Part shown: positions 17,273-25,933 of the stretch, in pieces | How the letters are laid out: every line of letters begins with the position of its first letter | Numbering within the stretch: position 1 is the first letter of the stretch | Source of the DNA: CAIVAT01 sp049317265 | Lineage (GTDB): Bacteria; Bacteroidota; Bacteroidia; Bacteroidales; FEN-979 | NCBI GenBank assembly: GCA_049317265.1 | Contig: JBMOIP010000017.1 | Coordinates: 17,839 to 81,838, forward strand | Length of the DNA stretch: 64,000 nt | Direction of reading: 5' to 3' | Program-made: the position numbers and the translations under genes | The notes under the pieces: model-generated | The model's database searches: none | Told to the model about the DNA's origin: nothing | Seen by the model: only the letters and a program-made list of their open reading frames with translations

Positions 17273-17830
17273 TCAGATGGCAAGGTGTTCAATGACCACT
17301 TTTATACCGATAGCGATCAAAACGATCCCCCCGGCAAATTCGGCCCACCTGGCCGGGATGAACGTGGTTTTTTCACCAAGTTTGGCGCCCGCCACTGATA
17401 CACCAAAAGTGATCACTGAAATTATAATCACAGCCTCGTAAATATTTGCCCTGATGAATCCAAAACCGACTCCTGTTATCAATGCATCGATACTTGTGGC
17501 AACCGACAGGGAGAGTAAGACGGATATTTTCCTGATATCAATAGGTTTTTTGTCATCGCCAGTCAGAAAGGATTGCCACACCATTTTCAGGCCGATAGAG
17601 GCAAGGATGGCGAAAGCAATCCAATGATCAACCGGTTCGATCATTGATTGAAGGCTGTGCCCTACAATCCACCCTATGAGGGGCATGATCCCCTGGAATA
17701 CTCCGAACAGGAGCGCCATCCGTAAAACATCCTTCCAGACAAGGCGCCCGGAAACGCCAAAGGTAAGTGCTACCGCAAAGCAATCCATCGACAGCCCCAG
17801 CGAGATCAGGAAAAGTTCAGCAAAGTTCAA
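17273..17830 (-). CDS. mntP: Manganese efflux pump MntP
   Basis: Six-helix inner-membrane Mn(II) exporter of 185 residues, normal for the family. Two related halves each carry an acidic membrane motif: GLSMDCFAVAL near the N-terminus and SVATSIDALITGVGFGF in the second half, whose aspartates are the family hallmark (DUF204/MntP). Overlaps by 4 bp the 3' end of the fRMsr gene (start at 17830, previous stop at 17827), so the two are translationally coupled. No mntP-type riboswitch can have been missed in a long leader, because there is no intergenic leader here. Confidence 0.92.
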   Translation of the reverse strand: MNFAELFLISLGLSMDCFAVALTFGVSGRLVWKDVLRMALLFGVFQGIMPLIGWIVGHSLQSMIEPVDHWIAFAILASIGLKMVWQSFLTGDDKKPIDIRKISVLLSLSVATSIDALITGVGFGFIRANIYEAVIIISVITFGVSVAGAKLGEKTTFIPARWAEFAGGIVLIAIGIKVVIEHLAI

Positions 17831-18288
17831 TGGTAGATGAGATTAACAATTTTCTCCAGCCAAAAGGCATCGGTGGCATCGAAGGATCCTTTTACTTCAC
17901 TGTCGACGTCGAGAACCCCAATGATCTCATTGGCAGGATTTCTGACCGGAACTACAACCTCCGACTCCGATCTTGAATCACAGGCAATATGTCCGGGGAA
18001 GAGGTGAACATCAGGGACCACAACTGTTTTCTGCTGGTCGATAGATGCCCAGCATACACCAGTATGCTGCTGAAGAACCTGGCAGGCGAGGGGACCCTGG
18101 TAGGTTTTAACAGTAAGTTCCCCTGATTTTAACAGGTAAAAGCCCGTCCAGAAAAAATACTCCATTTTGTGATGAAGAACGGCCACGATCGTAGCCATTC
18201 GGGCATCCGGGTCTGAGGACTTGGACATCAGTCCCTCCAATTGTCCGAACAGCCTCTGATACCGGGCCTCTTTTTTAGCAATGTCCAT
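17827..18288 (-). CDS. msrC: GAF-domain free methionine-(R)-sulfoxide reductase
   Basis: Reduces free L-methionine-(R)-sulfoxide, a repair enzyme for oxidised methionine. The 153-residue single GAF domain shows the fRMsr signature: WTGFYLL, then QGPLAC (C69), GVC (C79) and the PGHIACDS motif (C103), the three cysteines that form the redox centre in characterised members, followed by SEVVVPV and GVLDVDS. It departs from the usual GVCG with GVCW. It is 8 bp from the tryptophanase stop and overlaps mntP, so tnaA-msrC-mntP may be one transcript. Confidence 0.9.
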   Translation of the reverse strand: MDIAKKEARYQRLFGQLEGLMSKSSDPDARMATIVAVLHHKMEYFFWTGFYLLKSGELTVKTYQGPLACQVLQQHTGVCWASIDQQKTVVVPDVHLFPGHIACDSRSESEVVVPVRNPANEIIGVLDVDSEVKGSFDATDAFWLEKIVNLIYH

Positions 18289-18296
18289 AATTGGAA

Positions 18297-19670
18297 TCAG
18301 GCAATTTCAAGTGAAACGGTGAAATGCCTCATGATGGGTGCTTCAGTTACTATTTTCAACCCTTTTTGAATGGAATCACGACGGTCGTAAATGTTTTTCA
18401 GCGCCACGGCCACCACATCCATATGGTTGTTGGTGTAGACCCTTCTGGGGATTGCCAAGCGCATTAGTTCCAGGGCCGGATAACGATTTTTACGTGTTAC
18501 AGGGTCGCGGTCGGCCAGGATAGCGCCGATTTCAACGCCACGCACACCGGCCTCCTTGTATAGTTCCACTGCAAGCGTTTGGGCCTGGAACTGCTCTTTG
18601 GGAAGCTGGGGTAAAAACCGCTTTGCATCCACAAAAACAGCATGACCGCCAATAGGTTGCTGAACAGGAATCCCAAATTCCATGAGGCGTTTGCCAAGGT
18701 ACTCCACCTGGCGTATCCGTGTTTCAAGATAGTCGAACTCTGTACCATCATAAAGACCCTGGGCAAGGGCATTCATGTCGCGCCCCGACATGCCGCCGTA
18801 AGTGATATAACCCTCGAACATGATGTTGAAAACACTCGCCTGGCTGTGGAGTTCCCTGCTTCTCATGGCAATGAAACCGCCCATGTTGACAATCGCATCT
18901 TTCTTGGCGCTCATGGTCATCGCATCGGCACAGGCAAACATCTCAAGGACAATCTCCCGGATGGTTTTATCCTGGTATCCTTTTTCACGCAGTTTAATGA
19001 AATAGGCATTTTCAGCAAAACGGGCAGAGTCAAATACAACCAGCTTTCCATATTTATCGGCAAGCTGTCGCACCATCTTCAGGTTCTCAATCGAAACAGG
19101 CTGACCGCCCGAGGAGTTACAGGTTACCGTAACGACGATAAACCGGATTTTATCTCCACCCGATTTCAGGGTGTTTTCAAGTTTTACCGGGTCCAGGTTG
19201 CCCTTGAACGGGTGAGACAGGGTAGTGTCAAAAGCTTCATCGATGGTGCAGTCAACCGCTGTTGCCTTGCGGAATTCGATGTGACCTTTGGTGGTGTCAA
19301 AATGTGAATTCCCGGGAACAAGATCCCCTTCTTTGATAAGCACTGAAAACAGCACATTTTCCGCTGCACGGCCCTGGTGGGTCGGCAAATAGTAGTCAAA
19401 ACCAAGCACCTTCTGTATGGCATCCTTCATTTTAAAGTAAGAAGATGCCCCTGCATAACTCTCATCACCCAGCATCATTTCCGACCATTGCCGGTCGCTC
19501 ATGGCGCCCGTACCCGAATCGGTGAGGAGGTCGATGAACACCTGGTCGCTTTTCAATCCAAAAAGGTTGTAATTGGCATCCCTGATCCACTTTTCTCGTT
19601 CCTGGCGGCTGCTCTTCCGGATCGGTTCCACCATCTTAATCTTAAAGGATTCGGCGAATGGTAACTCCAT
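18297..19670 (-). CDS. tnaA: Tryptophanase (L-tryptophan indole-lyase)
   Basis: PLP enzyme splitting tryptophan to indole, pyruvate and ammonia; 457 residues from the chosen start. The PLP lysine lies in MSAKKDAI. Three positions that separate tryptophanase from tyrosine phenol-lyase read as tryptophanase: FDTTKGH (Asp, not Thr), VEIG (Ile, not Arg) and MRHFT (His, not Phe). The frame extends to an ATG at 19697, but a -7 element at 19695-19702 puts transcription start downstream of that codon, and the protein beginning MELPFAESFKIK fits the family. Divergent from the ptb-permease-buk operon; no tnaC-like leader peptide fits in the short predicted leader. Confidence 0.9.
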   Translation of the reverse strand: MELPFAESFKIKMVEPIRKSSRQEREKWIRDANYNLFGLKSDQVFIDLLTDSGTGAMSDRQWSEMMLGDESYAGASSYFKMKDAIQKVLGFDYYLPTHQGRAAENVLFSVLIKEGDLVPGNSHFDTTKGHIEFRKATAVDCTIDEAFDTTLSHPFKGNLDPVKLENTLKSGGDKIRFIVVTVTCNSSGGQPVSIENLKMVRQLADKYGKLVVFDSARFAENAYFIKLREKGYQDKTIREIVLEMFACADAMTMSAKKDAIVNMGGFIAMRSRELHSQASVFNIMFEGYITYGGMSGRDMNALAQGLYDGTEFDYLETRIRQVEYLGKRLMEFGIPVQQPIGGHAVFVDAKRFLPQLPKEQFQAQTLAVELYKEAGVRGVEIGAILADRDPVTRKNRYPALELMRLAIPRRVYTNNHMDVVAVALKNIYDRRDSIQKGLKIVTEAPIMRHFTVSLEIA

Positions 19671-19694
19671 ATTGTTATGGTTAAATGGTTTCAG

Positions 19695-19702
19695 CAAAGG
19701 TA
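19695..19702 (-). promoter_or_regulatory. Candidate -7 element (TACCTTTG) for tnaA; decides the start
   Basis: Minus-strand TAnnTTTG. Transcription would begin near 19691, downstream of the in-frame ATG at 19697, so translation should start at 19670. Confidence 0.5.
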
Positions 19703-19736
19703 GGATATTATTTCAAACAATTTTTTTCGTAACTGC

Positions 19737-19767
19737 TTGTCTGTTTGCTAAAAATCGCGTAGGTTTG
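19737..19767 (+). promoter_or_regulatory. Candidate promoter (TTG-N20-TAGGTTTG) for ptb-permease-buk
   Basis: TTG at 19737-19739 and TAGGTTTG at 19760-19767 with a 20-nt spacer, a good Bacteroidetes promoter match. The predicted leader of about 95 nt contains the repeat block at 19791-19859. Confidence 0.5.
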
Positions 19768-19790
19768 CCCCAAGGAAACGATTGTGAACA

Positions 19791-19859
19791 GGTTAACAGG
19801 AAAACAGTTAATCAGGTTGACCGGTACACTGGTAATTCGTAATTTTTAATTTTTAATCC
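19791..19859. repeat. Composite short-repeat block: degenerate octamers then heptamers
   Basis: Six in-phase degenerate 8-bp units (GGTTAACA, GGAAAACA, GTTAATCA, GGTTGACC, GGTACACT, GGTAATTC; 19791-19838) run into four 7-bp units (GTAATTC, GTAATTT, TTAATTT, TTAATCC; 19832-19859). The block fills the predicted ptb leader and ends 6 bp before its ATG. Confidence 0.7.
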
Positions 19860-19865
19860 AAGCAG

Positions 19866-20792
19866 ATGACTACAACAACTGGAACAACAGGAAATGCTTA
19901 TCTCACTAAGCTTTCCGACTTAAATGAACTGGCAAGGAAATCGAAGAAAAAAAGACTTGCAGTGGCAGTGGCGCATGACGAACATTGTCTTGAGGCAATT
20001 TGCGCAGTCGACAGAATGGGGATTGTAGAGGCCATACTCGTCGGGAATGAGAAGAAAATTCATGAAATTGCCGGCAAACTGAAACTTGACGTAAGCCAGA
20101 TGAAGATCATCAATGAAGAAGTTGATGCGAATTCTGTTAAAATTGCCGTGAAAATGGTCCGTAACAAGGAAGCAGACATCCTGATGAAAGGGAATGTCCC
20201 CACGGCTGTTTTTCTCCGTGGCGTTTTAGATAAGGAAAACGGGCTTCGCAAAGGCGAGGTGCTGTCGCATTTTGCCCTTTTTGAAGTTCCAACCTACCAT
20301 AAACTCCTTGGCCTTACCGATGCAGCGATGATTCCCGCTCCGGATTTCAAAACCAAGGTGGCTCTTACCGCCAATGCTGTTGAGTTCATGAATAAACTTG
20401 GCTATACAAAGCCTAAGGTTGCTGTTCTTGCCGCAGTGGAAATGGTGAACGAATCGATGCCGGCTACCCTCGACGGAGCCCTTCTGTCAAAAATGAGCCA
20501 GCGCGGACAAATTAAAAACTGTATCATCGACGGACCTCTTGCATATGATAACGCTGTTAGCGCAGCAAGTGCCAAACACAAGGGAATTGTAAGCGATGTA
20601 GCCGGAGATGCCGATTTGCTGATCGTTCCCGACATTGAAGCCGGTAATATTTTATACAAGGCTTTTGGTTTTTCTGCCAACGCAAAACTGGCAGCAGTGG
20701 TTCTTGGAGCTGCCGCACCTATTGTGCTCACATCCCGTTCCGATACGGAAGAGTCCAAACAGGCCAGCATAGTGATGGCCGCAGCGATTTAA
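19866..20792 (+). CDS. ptb: Phosphate butyryltransferase (phosphate acyltransferase family)
   Basis: Exchanges CoA for phosphate on butyryl-CoA or branched-chain acyl-CoA. The 308 residues match the phosphate acetyl/butyryltransferase fold: AVAVAHDEHCLEAI at the N-terminus, ADILMKGNVPTAVFLRGVL in the middle, and SDVAGDADLLIVPDIEAGN plus a C-terminal GAAAPIVLTSRSD active-site region. Butyryl rather than acetyl use is inferred from length and from butyrate kinase two genes on in the same direction, with an APC permease between. Together they would turn acyl-CoA into free acid plus ATP. Confidence 0.88.
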   Translation: MTTTTGTTGNAYLTKLSDLNELARKSKKKRLAVAVAHDEHCLEAICAVDRMGIVEAILVGNEKKIHEIAGKLKLDVSQMKIINEEVDANSVKIAVKMVRNKEADILMKGNVPTAVFLRGVLDKENGLRKGEVLSHFALFEVPTYHKLLGLTDAAMIPAPDFKTKVALTANAVEFMNKLGYTKPKVAVLAAVEMVNESMPATLDGALLSKMSQRGQIKNCIIDGPLAYDNAVSAASAKHKGIVSDVAGDADLLIVPDIEAGNILYKAFGFSANAKLAAVVLGAAAPIVLTSRSDTEESKQASIVMAAAI

Positions 20793-20822
20793 ATTTCATA
20801 CAGTACGGTCTAATACTGAACT

Positions 20823-22310
20823 ATGGCCAACAAGTTATTTGCGGTCAAGCCACTGCACATGTTGCTTGATGAAACGGAGGACAAAAACAGTCTGAAGAAA
20901 ACACTCACGGCCATGCAACTCGTTGCACTGGGCGTGGGTGCGATCATCGGGGCAGGACTTTTTGTGCGGACAGCAGCTGCCGCTGCAAACAATGCGGGGC
21001 CATCCGTTACTTTAGGGTTCATTATTGCCGGGATTGGCTGTGCTTTTGCCGGCTTGTGTTATGCCGAATTTGCCTCCATGATCCCGATCTCAGGGAGCGC
21101 ATACACCTACTCATATGCAACCATGGGTGAATTCATGGCATGGGTGATCGGCTGGGATCTGATCCTCGAATACGCCCTGGGTGCCGCAACAGTCAGTATT
21201 GCATGGAGTGAATACCTGAACAAGTTGTTAGGTTATGTCGGATTGAATATTCCATATTCCCTGTGTCACTCACCCTTGCAGGTATTAAGGGATTCCGGTG
21301 GCACCGTTATCGCCCATGGAATTATCAATATCCCGGCCCTGATTATTGTTGCCCTTTTAACGATCCTGTTGATACGGGGGGTAAGGGAATCCTCGGTATT
21401 TAACGCAATCATCGTAATTACCAAGGTCGCCATTGTCATCTTATTTATAGTGTTGGGTTGGCAATTCATCAGGCCGGAGAACCAGACTCCTTTCATTCCT
21501 GCTCCTGCCAAATATATCGACGACCAGGGGGTTATCCATAATTTCGGAGGGCTCCTTGGCATTCTTGGTGCAGCCGGCGTGGTCTTCTTCGCATTTATTG
21601 GTTTCGATGCGGTTTCAACAGCAGCACAGGAGACCAAAGATCCGAAAAGGGCCCTTCCTATTGGAATATTGGGTTCGCTGGCCATTTGTACCGTACTCTA
21701 TATCCTGTTTGCTTATGTACTGACAGGTGTTGCAGGGATTGAGGATTTCAGAAAAGCAGGGAAGGAGGCCTCTGTCACCTACACAATTCAAACCTACATG
21801 TACGGCTATGGCTGGCTTGCAAAACTGGTTACCGTGGCAATCCTGGCCGGTTTCTCTTCGGTGATCCTGGTGATGCTGTATGGACAATCAAGGGTTTTCT
21901 ATTCCATGAGCAGGGACGGACTTGTCCCCCCTGCATTTTCAAAAATCCATCCGAAATTCAGAACTCCCTACAAGTCAAATCTGCTGTTTTTAGTTTTCGT
22001 TGGCCTCTTTGCGTCATTTGTTCCCGGCGATATTGTCGGGGATATGACCAGTATTGGTACGTTGTTCGCCTTTATCCTGGTGTGCATCGGGATTATCATC
22101 ATGCGGAAGACCAATCCAAACCTTCCCCGTCCTTTCAGAACACCGCTTGTTCCACTGGTGCCCATCCTGGGAATGCTGGTGTGTGGGGCCATGATATACG
22201 GACTCGGCTGGCCGAACTGGATGCGGTTGTTTCTCTGGATGCTGATAGGAACAGTTTTCTACTTTACCTATAGCATCAGAAAGAGTAAATTAAGGAATAA
22301 CAAGGCGTAG
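20823..22310 (+). CDS. APC superfamily amino acid permease (CAT-like)
   Basis: A 495-residue integral membrane transporter with about 12-14 helices. The first helix has the APC substrate-binding signature (GVGAIIGAGLFV) and the next GSAYTYSYATMGEFMAWVIG is typical of cationic-amino-acid-transporter-type members. It lies 30 bp after ptb and 15 bp before buk, all in one direction, so uptake of an amino acid is likely tied to its fermentation. The ptb/buk pairing suggests a branched-chain or butyrogenic amino acid, but the substrate cannot be read from the sequence. Confidence 0.88.
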   Translation: MANKLFAVKPLHMLLDETEDKNSLKKTLTAMQLVALGVGAIIGAGLFVRTAAAAANNAGPSVTLGFIIAGIGCAFAGLCYAEFASMIPISGSAYTYSYATMGEFMAWVIGWDLILEYALGAATVSIAWSEYLNKLLGYVGLNIPYSLCHSPLQVLRDSGGTVIAHGIINIPALIIVALLTILLIRGVRESSVFNAIIVITKVAIVILFIVLGWQFIRPENQTPFIPAPAKYIDDQGVIHNFGGLLGILGAAGVVFFAFIGFDAVSTAAQETKDPKRALPIGILGSLAICTVLYILFAYVLTGVAGIEDFRKAGKEASVTYTIQTYMYGYGWLAKLVTVAILAGFSSVILVMLYGQSRVFYSMSRDGLVPPAFSKIHPKFRTPYKSNLLFLVFVGLFASFVPGDIVGDMTSIGTLFAFILVCIGIIIMRKTNPNLPRPFRTPLVPLVPILGMLVCGAMIYGLGWPNWMRLFLWMLIGTVFYFTYSIRKSKLRNNKA

Positions 22311-22325
22311 CTAACACTGCAATAT

Positions 22326-23402
22326 ATGAAAGACATCAGGGTCCTCGCCATCAATCCGGGATCGACATCCACCAAGATTGCCGTTTACCAGAATTCGGAA
22401 CCCATCTTCCTGAAGAATATCAAACATACCACTGAAGAGCTTGCCCCCTTCGCCAGAATAACCGATCAGTTCCAGTTTCGCAAGGAGATTATCTTGCAGC
22501 AACTGCAGGAAGCTGATATTCATATTGAAGATTTACAGGCTGTTGTAGGGCGCGGAGGATTGCTGAAACCTATTCCTTCAGGTATTTATGAGGTGAATGA
22601 AGCAATGATCGCCGATCTGAAGAACAGTCCTTTTGGAGAACATGCCAGCAACCTGGGCGGATTGATTGCCGCAAATCTTGTTCAGTCGTTACCCGCTGCA
22701 AAAGCCTATATCGTGGATCCGATCGTGGTCGACGAGTTCGATGAAATTGCCAGGATCTCCGGGCATCCTCTAATGGCAAGAATTTCGATTTTTCATGCAC
22801 TCAATCAGAAAGCAGTAGCTCGTGAATATGCCAAATCGATCCGCCGGAAATATGAAGATCTCAACCTTATTGTTGTGCACCTTGGCGGTGGTATTACCAT
22901 CGGAGCCCATCAGAAGGGCCGTGTGATCGATGTAAACCAGGGACTTGACGGCGAGGGTCCCTTCAGCCCTGAACGTACGGGTACATTGCCCGTGGGGGAA
23001 CTGGTGAGATTGTGTTTCAGCGGCAAATATTCACTGAAGGAGGTTCAGAAAATGGTGAAAGGGGAGGGTGGACTGGTTGCCTACCTCGGAACCAATAACG
23101 CCTATGATGTGGAGAAGATGGTTGACGCAGGTGATGAATACGCCGAACTCATTTACCATGCCATGGCCTACCAGGTGGCAAAGTATGTCGGGGAGATGTA
23201 TACCGTGCTGAAATGCGATGTGGATGCCATCCTGATTACCGGGGGTATCGCCTATGATAAGGGCTTTGTAAACTGGATACAGGAAAGGATCTACAAATTA
23301 GCGCCAACCCATGTTTACCCGGGCGAAGATGAGATGAAAGCCCTGGCCATCAATGGCTTGATGGTTGTTCGTGGAGAACTTGACGTTAAGAGTTATCTGT
23401 AG
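22326..23402 (+). CDS. buk: Butyrate kinase
   Basis: Makes ATP and butyrate (or isobutyrate/isovalerate) from the acyl phosphate supplied by Ptb. The 358-residue protein has the acetokinase-family phosphate motif at the N-terminus (AINPGSTSTKIAVYQ), VVHLGGGITIGAH with the central glycine loop, GEGPFSPERTGTLP, and ILITGGIAYD in the C-terminal half; these fit butyrate kinase rather than acetate kinase. Third gene of ptb-permease-buk. Its last 17 bp overlap the convergent elbB gene. Confidence 0.92.
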   Translation: MKDIRVLAINPGSTSTKIAVYQNSEPIFLKNIKHTTEELAPFARITDQFQFRKEIILQQLQEADIHIEDLQAVVGRGGLLKPIPSGIYEVNEAMIADLKNSPFGEHASNLGGLIAANLVQSLPAAKAYIVDPIVVDEFDEIARISGHPLMARISIFHALNQKAVAREYAKSIRRKYEDLNLIVVHLGGGITIGAHQKGRVIDVNQGLDGEGPFSPERTGTLPVGELVRLCFSGKYSLKEVQKMVKGEGGLVAYLGTNNAYDVEKMVDAGDEYAELIYHAMAYQVAKYVGEMYTVLKCDVDAILITGGIAYDKGFVNWIQERIYKLAPTHVYPGEDEMKALAINGLMVVRGELDVKSYL

Positions 23403-24039
23403 CCATCATCGCCCGCACCAGGTTTTCCGCCCCTTCAGCAACTTGTGAAATGGTTGCATCCAGCATATAACATGGTGTGGTGAAAATTTTCCGCTCTCTA
23501 TCGGCTATTACCTCTCCATGAATGGTCGTGGCATATTTATTCCCCGTTTTTTCAATGAATTGTGCCGAGGCAGGATCATTGCCGGTGGTTAGCGTTGTGC
23601 CCTGGAACATTCTTGCAAGAATGACCGGGGCAATGCACATTGCGCCGACAGGCTTCGCCGCTTCAGCCATGGTTTGAATGGCTGTTGCCACCTCCGGGTT
23701 GACCCGGCAGTTATCTCCATTGATGGCCCAGTCGCACAGGTTCTTTGCAGCACCGAAACCACCGGGGAAGATCAGTGCATCAAATTCGGCAGCCCTGAAT
23801 TTCGACAGTGGTTTGATGTTTCCTCTCGCGATCCTTGCCGACTCGACGAGCACATTACGCTGTTCAGATGCCACTTCCCCTGTAAGGTGATTGACGACAT
23901 GGTATTGCAGAACATCGGGTGCAAAGCACTGATATTCTGCTCCATTCTTGTCAATAGCCAGCATGGCCAGCACCGCCTCCTGGACCTCAGCGCCATCATA
24001 AACGCCGCAACCTGATAATACAACTGCAAATTTTTTCAT
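23386..24039 (-). CDS. elbB: Isoprenoid biosynthesis glyoxalase ElbB (DJ-1/PfpI superfamily)
   Basis: A 217-residue DJ-1/PfpI-fold protein of the ElbB group, named for a link to isoprenoid production and glyoxalase activity in E. coli. Markers are SGCGVYDGAEVQEAV at the N-terminus, LIFPGGFGAAKNL, and the nucleophile cysteine in VGAMCIAPVIL. The frame opens at 24093, but the start at 24039 (MKKFAVVLSGCG) fits the family. Tail-to-tail overlap with buk leaves no room for a terminator between the convergent genes. Confidence 0.88.
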   Translation of the reverse strand: MKKFAVVLSGCGVYDGAEVQEAVLAMLAIDKNGAEYQCFAPDVLQYHVVNHLTGEVASEQRNVLVESARIARGNIKPLSKFRAAEFDALIFPGGFGAAKNLCDWAINGDNCRVNPEVATAIQTMAEAAKPVGAMCIAPVILARMFQGTTLTTGNDPASAQFIEKTGNKYATTIHGEVIADRERKIFTTPCYMLDATISQVAEGAENLVRAMMATDNS

Positions 24040-24144
24040 ACGTAAGTTTGAACTTTTTAACTTTTTCAAAATTAGGAAATATGGAGAGAACATTCACCTT
24101 TCCCTTGCTATTTCTTGCAAAAGGCTGTCAATGGCTGGAAGGTG

Positions 24145-24176
24145 TTTGATATGGGTGGAATTATTATTTAACTTTG
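24145..24176 (+). promoter_or_regulatory. Promoter (TTTG-N20-TAACTTTG) for the nucleotide-sugar operon
   Basis: TTTG at 24145-24148 and TAACTTTG at 24169-24176 with a 20-nt spacer: the best match to the Bacteroidetes consensus in the window. It puts transcription start after the alternative TTG start at 24174 and so supports the ATG at 24213. Confidence 0.65.
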
Positions 24177-24212
24177 CGCAAAATTGAACATTCACCGAAA
24201 AATCTGATCCCG

Positions 24213-25343
24213 ATGAAGAAACTCCAGATGGTTGACTTGCGCAGTCAGTACCTTAACATCAAAGCTGAAATTGACAAAGGAATCCAGGAGGTAATTGATT
24301 CCTGTGCATTTATCAATGGCCCTGCCGTTCAATCATTCCAGAAGAGCCTTGAGCAGTACCTTGGCGTAAAACATGTTATTCCATGCGCCAATGGAACCGA
24401 TGCGCTGCAGGTGGCCATGATGGCGCTGAACCTGAAGCCGGGCGACGAAGTAATTACCACTTCCTTCACCTTTATTGCTACTGCTGAAGTAATTGCTTTA
24501 CTCCAGCTCACTCCGGTACTGGTGGATGTAGACCCCGGGACCTTCAACATCGACCCGGAAGCGATCAGGCGTGCCATTACGCCTAAAACGAAGGCCATTG
24601 TGCCCGTTCACCTTTTCGGGCAGACAGCCCCGATGGAAGAGATCATGGAAATCGCGGCAAAGCATAACCTGATTGTGATCGAAGACAATTGCCAGGCCAT
24701 CGGTTCGGATTATATCTTCAGTGATGGATCCCGGAAAAAGGCAGGCACCATCGGGCATATCGGGTGTACCTCATTTTTCCCCTCGAAAAATCTTGGATGC
24801 TACGGTGATGGCGGTGCAATCTTCACCAATGATGATGAGCTGGCAAAGCAGATGCGTGTAGTTGTTAACCATGGGATGACAGTGCGTTACTATCACGATT
24901 ATGTAGGAGTGAACTCACGCCTCGACAGCATCCAGGCGGCAGTTCTCAACGTGAAACTTGCCCATCTGGATGAGTATGCTGCCAAACGGCGTGCAGCAGC
25001 TGATTTTTATGACAAAGCCTTCGCAAACCACCCATCTCTGATCACTCCCGAACGATATGCCAAGTCGACCCATGTGTTTCACCAGTATACCCTGGTAACG
25101 AAAAATGTCGACCGGAAAGCCCTTATCGAATACCTTACCGCCAGGGAAATCCCTGCCATGATCTACTACCCTGTTCCGTTGCACATGCAAAAAGCATATC
25201 TCGATCCCCGATACAAACCGGGAGATTTCCCGGTTACAGAACACCTTTCCGAAACTGTCTTCTCCCTTCCGATGCATACGGAACTTGATGAGGAACAGTT
25301 GAGCTACATCACCCGGAGTGTACTCGATTTTTTAAACCGTTAA
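24213..25343 (+). CDS. wbpE: DegT/DnrJ/EryC1/StrS aminotransferase (WbpE-like)
   Basis: PLP-dependent sugar aminotransferase of 376 residues. Family markers: CANGTDALQVAMMALNLKPG, the PVHLFGQ segment, VIEDNCQAIGS (Asp binding the PLP pyridine nitrogen) and the internal-aldimine lysine in FFPSKNLGCYGDGG. Directly followed (2 bp) by a WbpD-like acetyltransferase and a WbpB/WlbA-like dehydrogenase, so the probable reaction is transamination of the 3-keto sugar in the UDP-2,3-diacetamido-2,3-dideoxyglucuronate pathway. The specific assignment rests on neighbours more than on residues in this protein. Confidence 0.85.
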   Translation: MKKLQMVDLRSQYLNIKAEIDKGIQEVIDSCAFINGPAVQSFQKSLEQYLGVKHVIPCANGTDALQVAMMALNLKPGDEVITTSFTFIATAEVIALLQLTPVLVDVDPGTFNIDPEAIRRAITPKTKAIVPVHLFGQTAPMEEIMEIAAKHNLIVIEDNCQAIGSDYIFSDGSRKKAGTIGHIGCTSFFPSKNLGCYGDGGAIFTNDDELAKQMRVVVNHGMTVRYYHDYVGVNSRLDSIQAAVLNVKLAHLDEYAAKRRAAADFYDKAFANHPSLITPERYAKSTHVFHQYTLVTKNVDRKALIEYLTAREIPAMIYYPVPLHMQKAYLDPRYKPGDFPVTEHLSETVFSLPMHTELDEEQLSYITRSVLDFLNR

Positions 25344-25345
25344 TC

Positions 25346-25924
25346 ATGGAAACCGAATATTTTTGTCATGAATCGGCCATCATCGACGAAGGATGCAAGA
25401 TTGGCAAAGGAACAAAAATCTGGCACTTCTCTCATATCATGAAGGGATGTGTTATCGGGGAAAACTGTAACCTCGGTCAAAATGTGGTCATCTCTCCCGA
25501 TGTTATCCTGGGCCGGAATGTGAAAGTGCAGAACAATGTCTCCATTTATACAGGGGTTATTTGTGAGGATGATGTTTTTCTTGGTCCATCCATGGTGTTT
25601 ACCAATGTGATCAACCCACGCAGCCATATCCTCAGAAAGGATCAGTATAAGGCAACCCTGGTCAGGCGAGGAGCCTCCATTGGGGCGAATGCAACCATCG
25701 TGTGCGGCAATGAAATCGGCGAATTTGCCTTTATCGGGGCGGGATCGGTGGTGACCAGGGAGGTGCCTGCCTTTGCACTGGTTGTAGGAAATCCCGGCCG
25801 TCATGTTGGCTGGATGAGTGAATACGGACACCGGCTCCATTTCGACGACAAGGGGATTGCCACCTGTCCTGAAAGCAACGAGGAATACCAGCTTACCACG
25901 GAAGGTAAAGTTGTTAAACGCTAA
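25346..25924 (+). CDS. wbpD: Left-handed beta-helix N-acetyltransferase (WbpD/WlbB-like)
   Basis: A 192-residue acyltransferase built of hexapeptide repeats (for example IGKGTKIWHFSHIMKGCVIG, ILGRNVKVQNNVSIYTGVIC), with TIVCGNEIGEFAFIGAGSVV and a closing PGRHVGWMSEYGHRL segment common to WbpD-type enzymes. It would acetylate the 3-amino group made by the upstream aminotransferase. The C-terminus has two cysteines in the ATCPESNEEYQL segment, seen in many such proteins. Spacing of 2 bp to the previous gene and 9 bp to the next shows tight coupling. Confidence 0.87.
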   Translation: METEYFCHESAIIDEGCKIGKGTKIWHFSHIMKGCVIGENCNLGQNVVISPDVILGRNVKVQNNVSIYTGVICEDDVFLGPSMVFTNVINPRSHILRKDQYKATLVRRGASIGANATIVCGNEIGEFAFIGAGSVVTREVPAFALVVGNPGRHVGWMSEYGHRLHFDDKGIATCPESNEEYQLTTEGKVVKR

Positions 25925-25933
25925 GAATATCAA

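Noticed and set aside
17831..17840. yybP-ykoY (manganese) riboswitch ahead of mntP
   Set aside because: mntP overlaps the upstream gene by 4 bp, so there is no leader to hold one.
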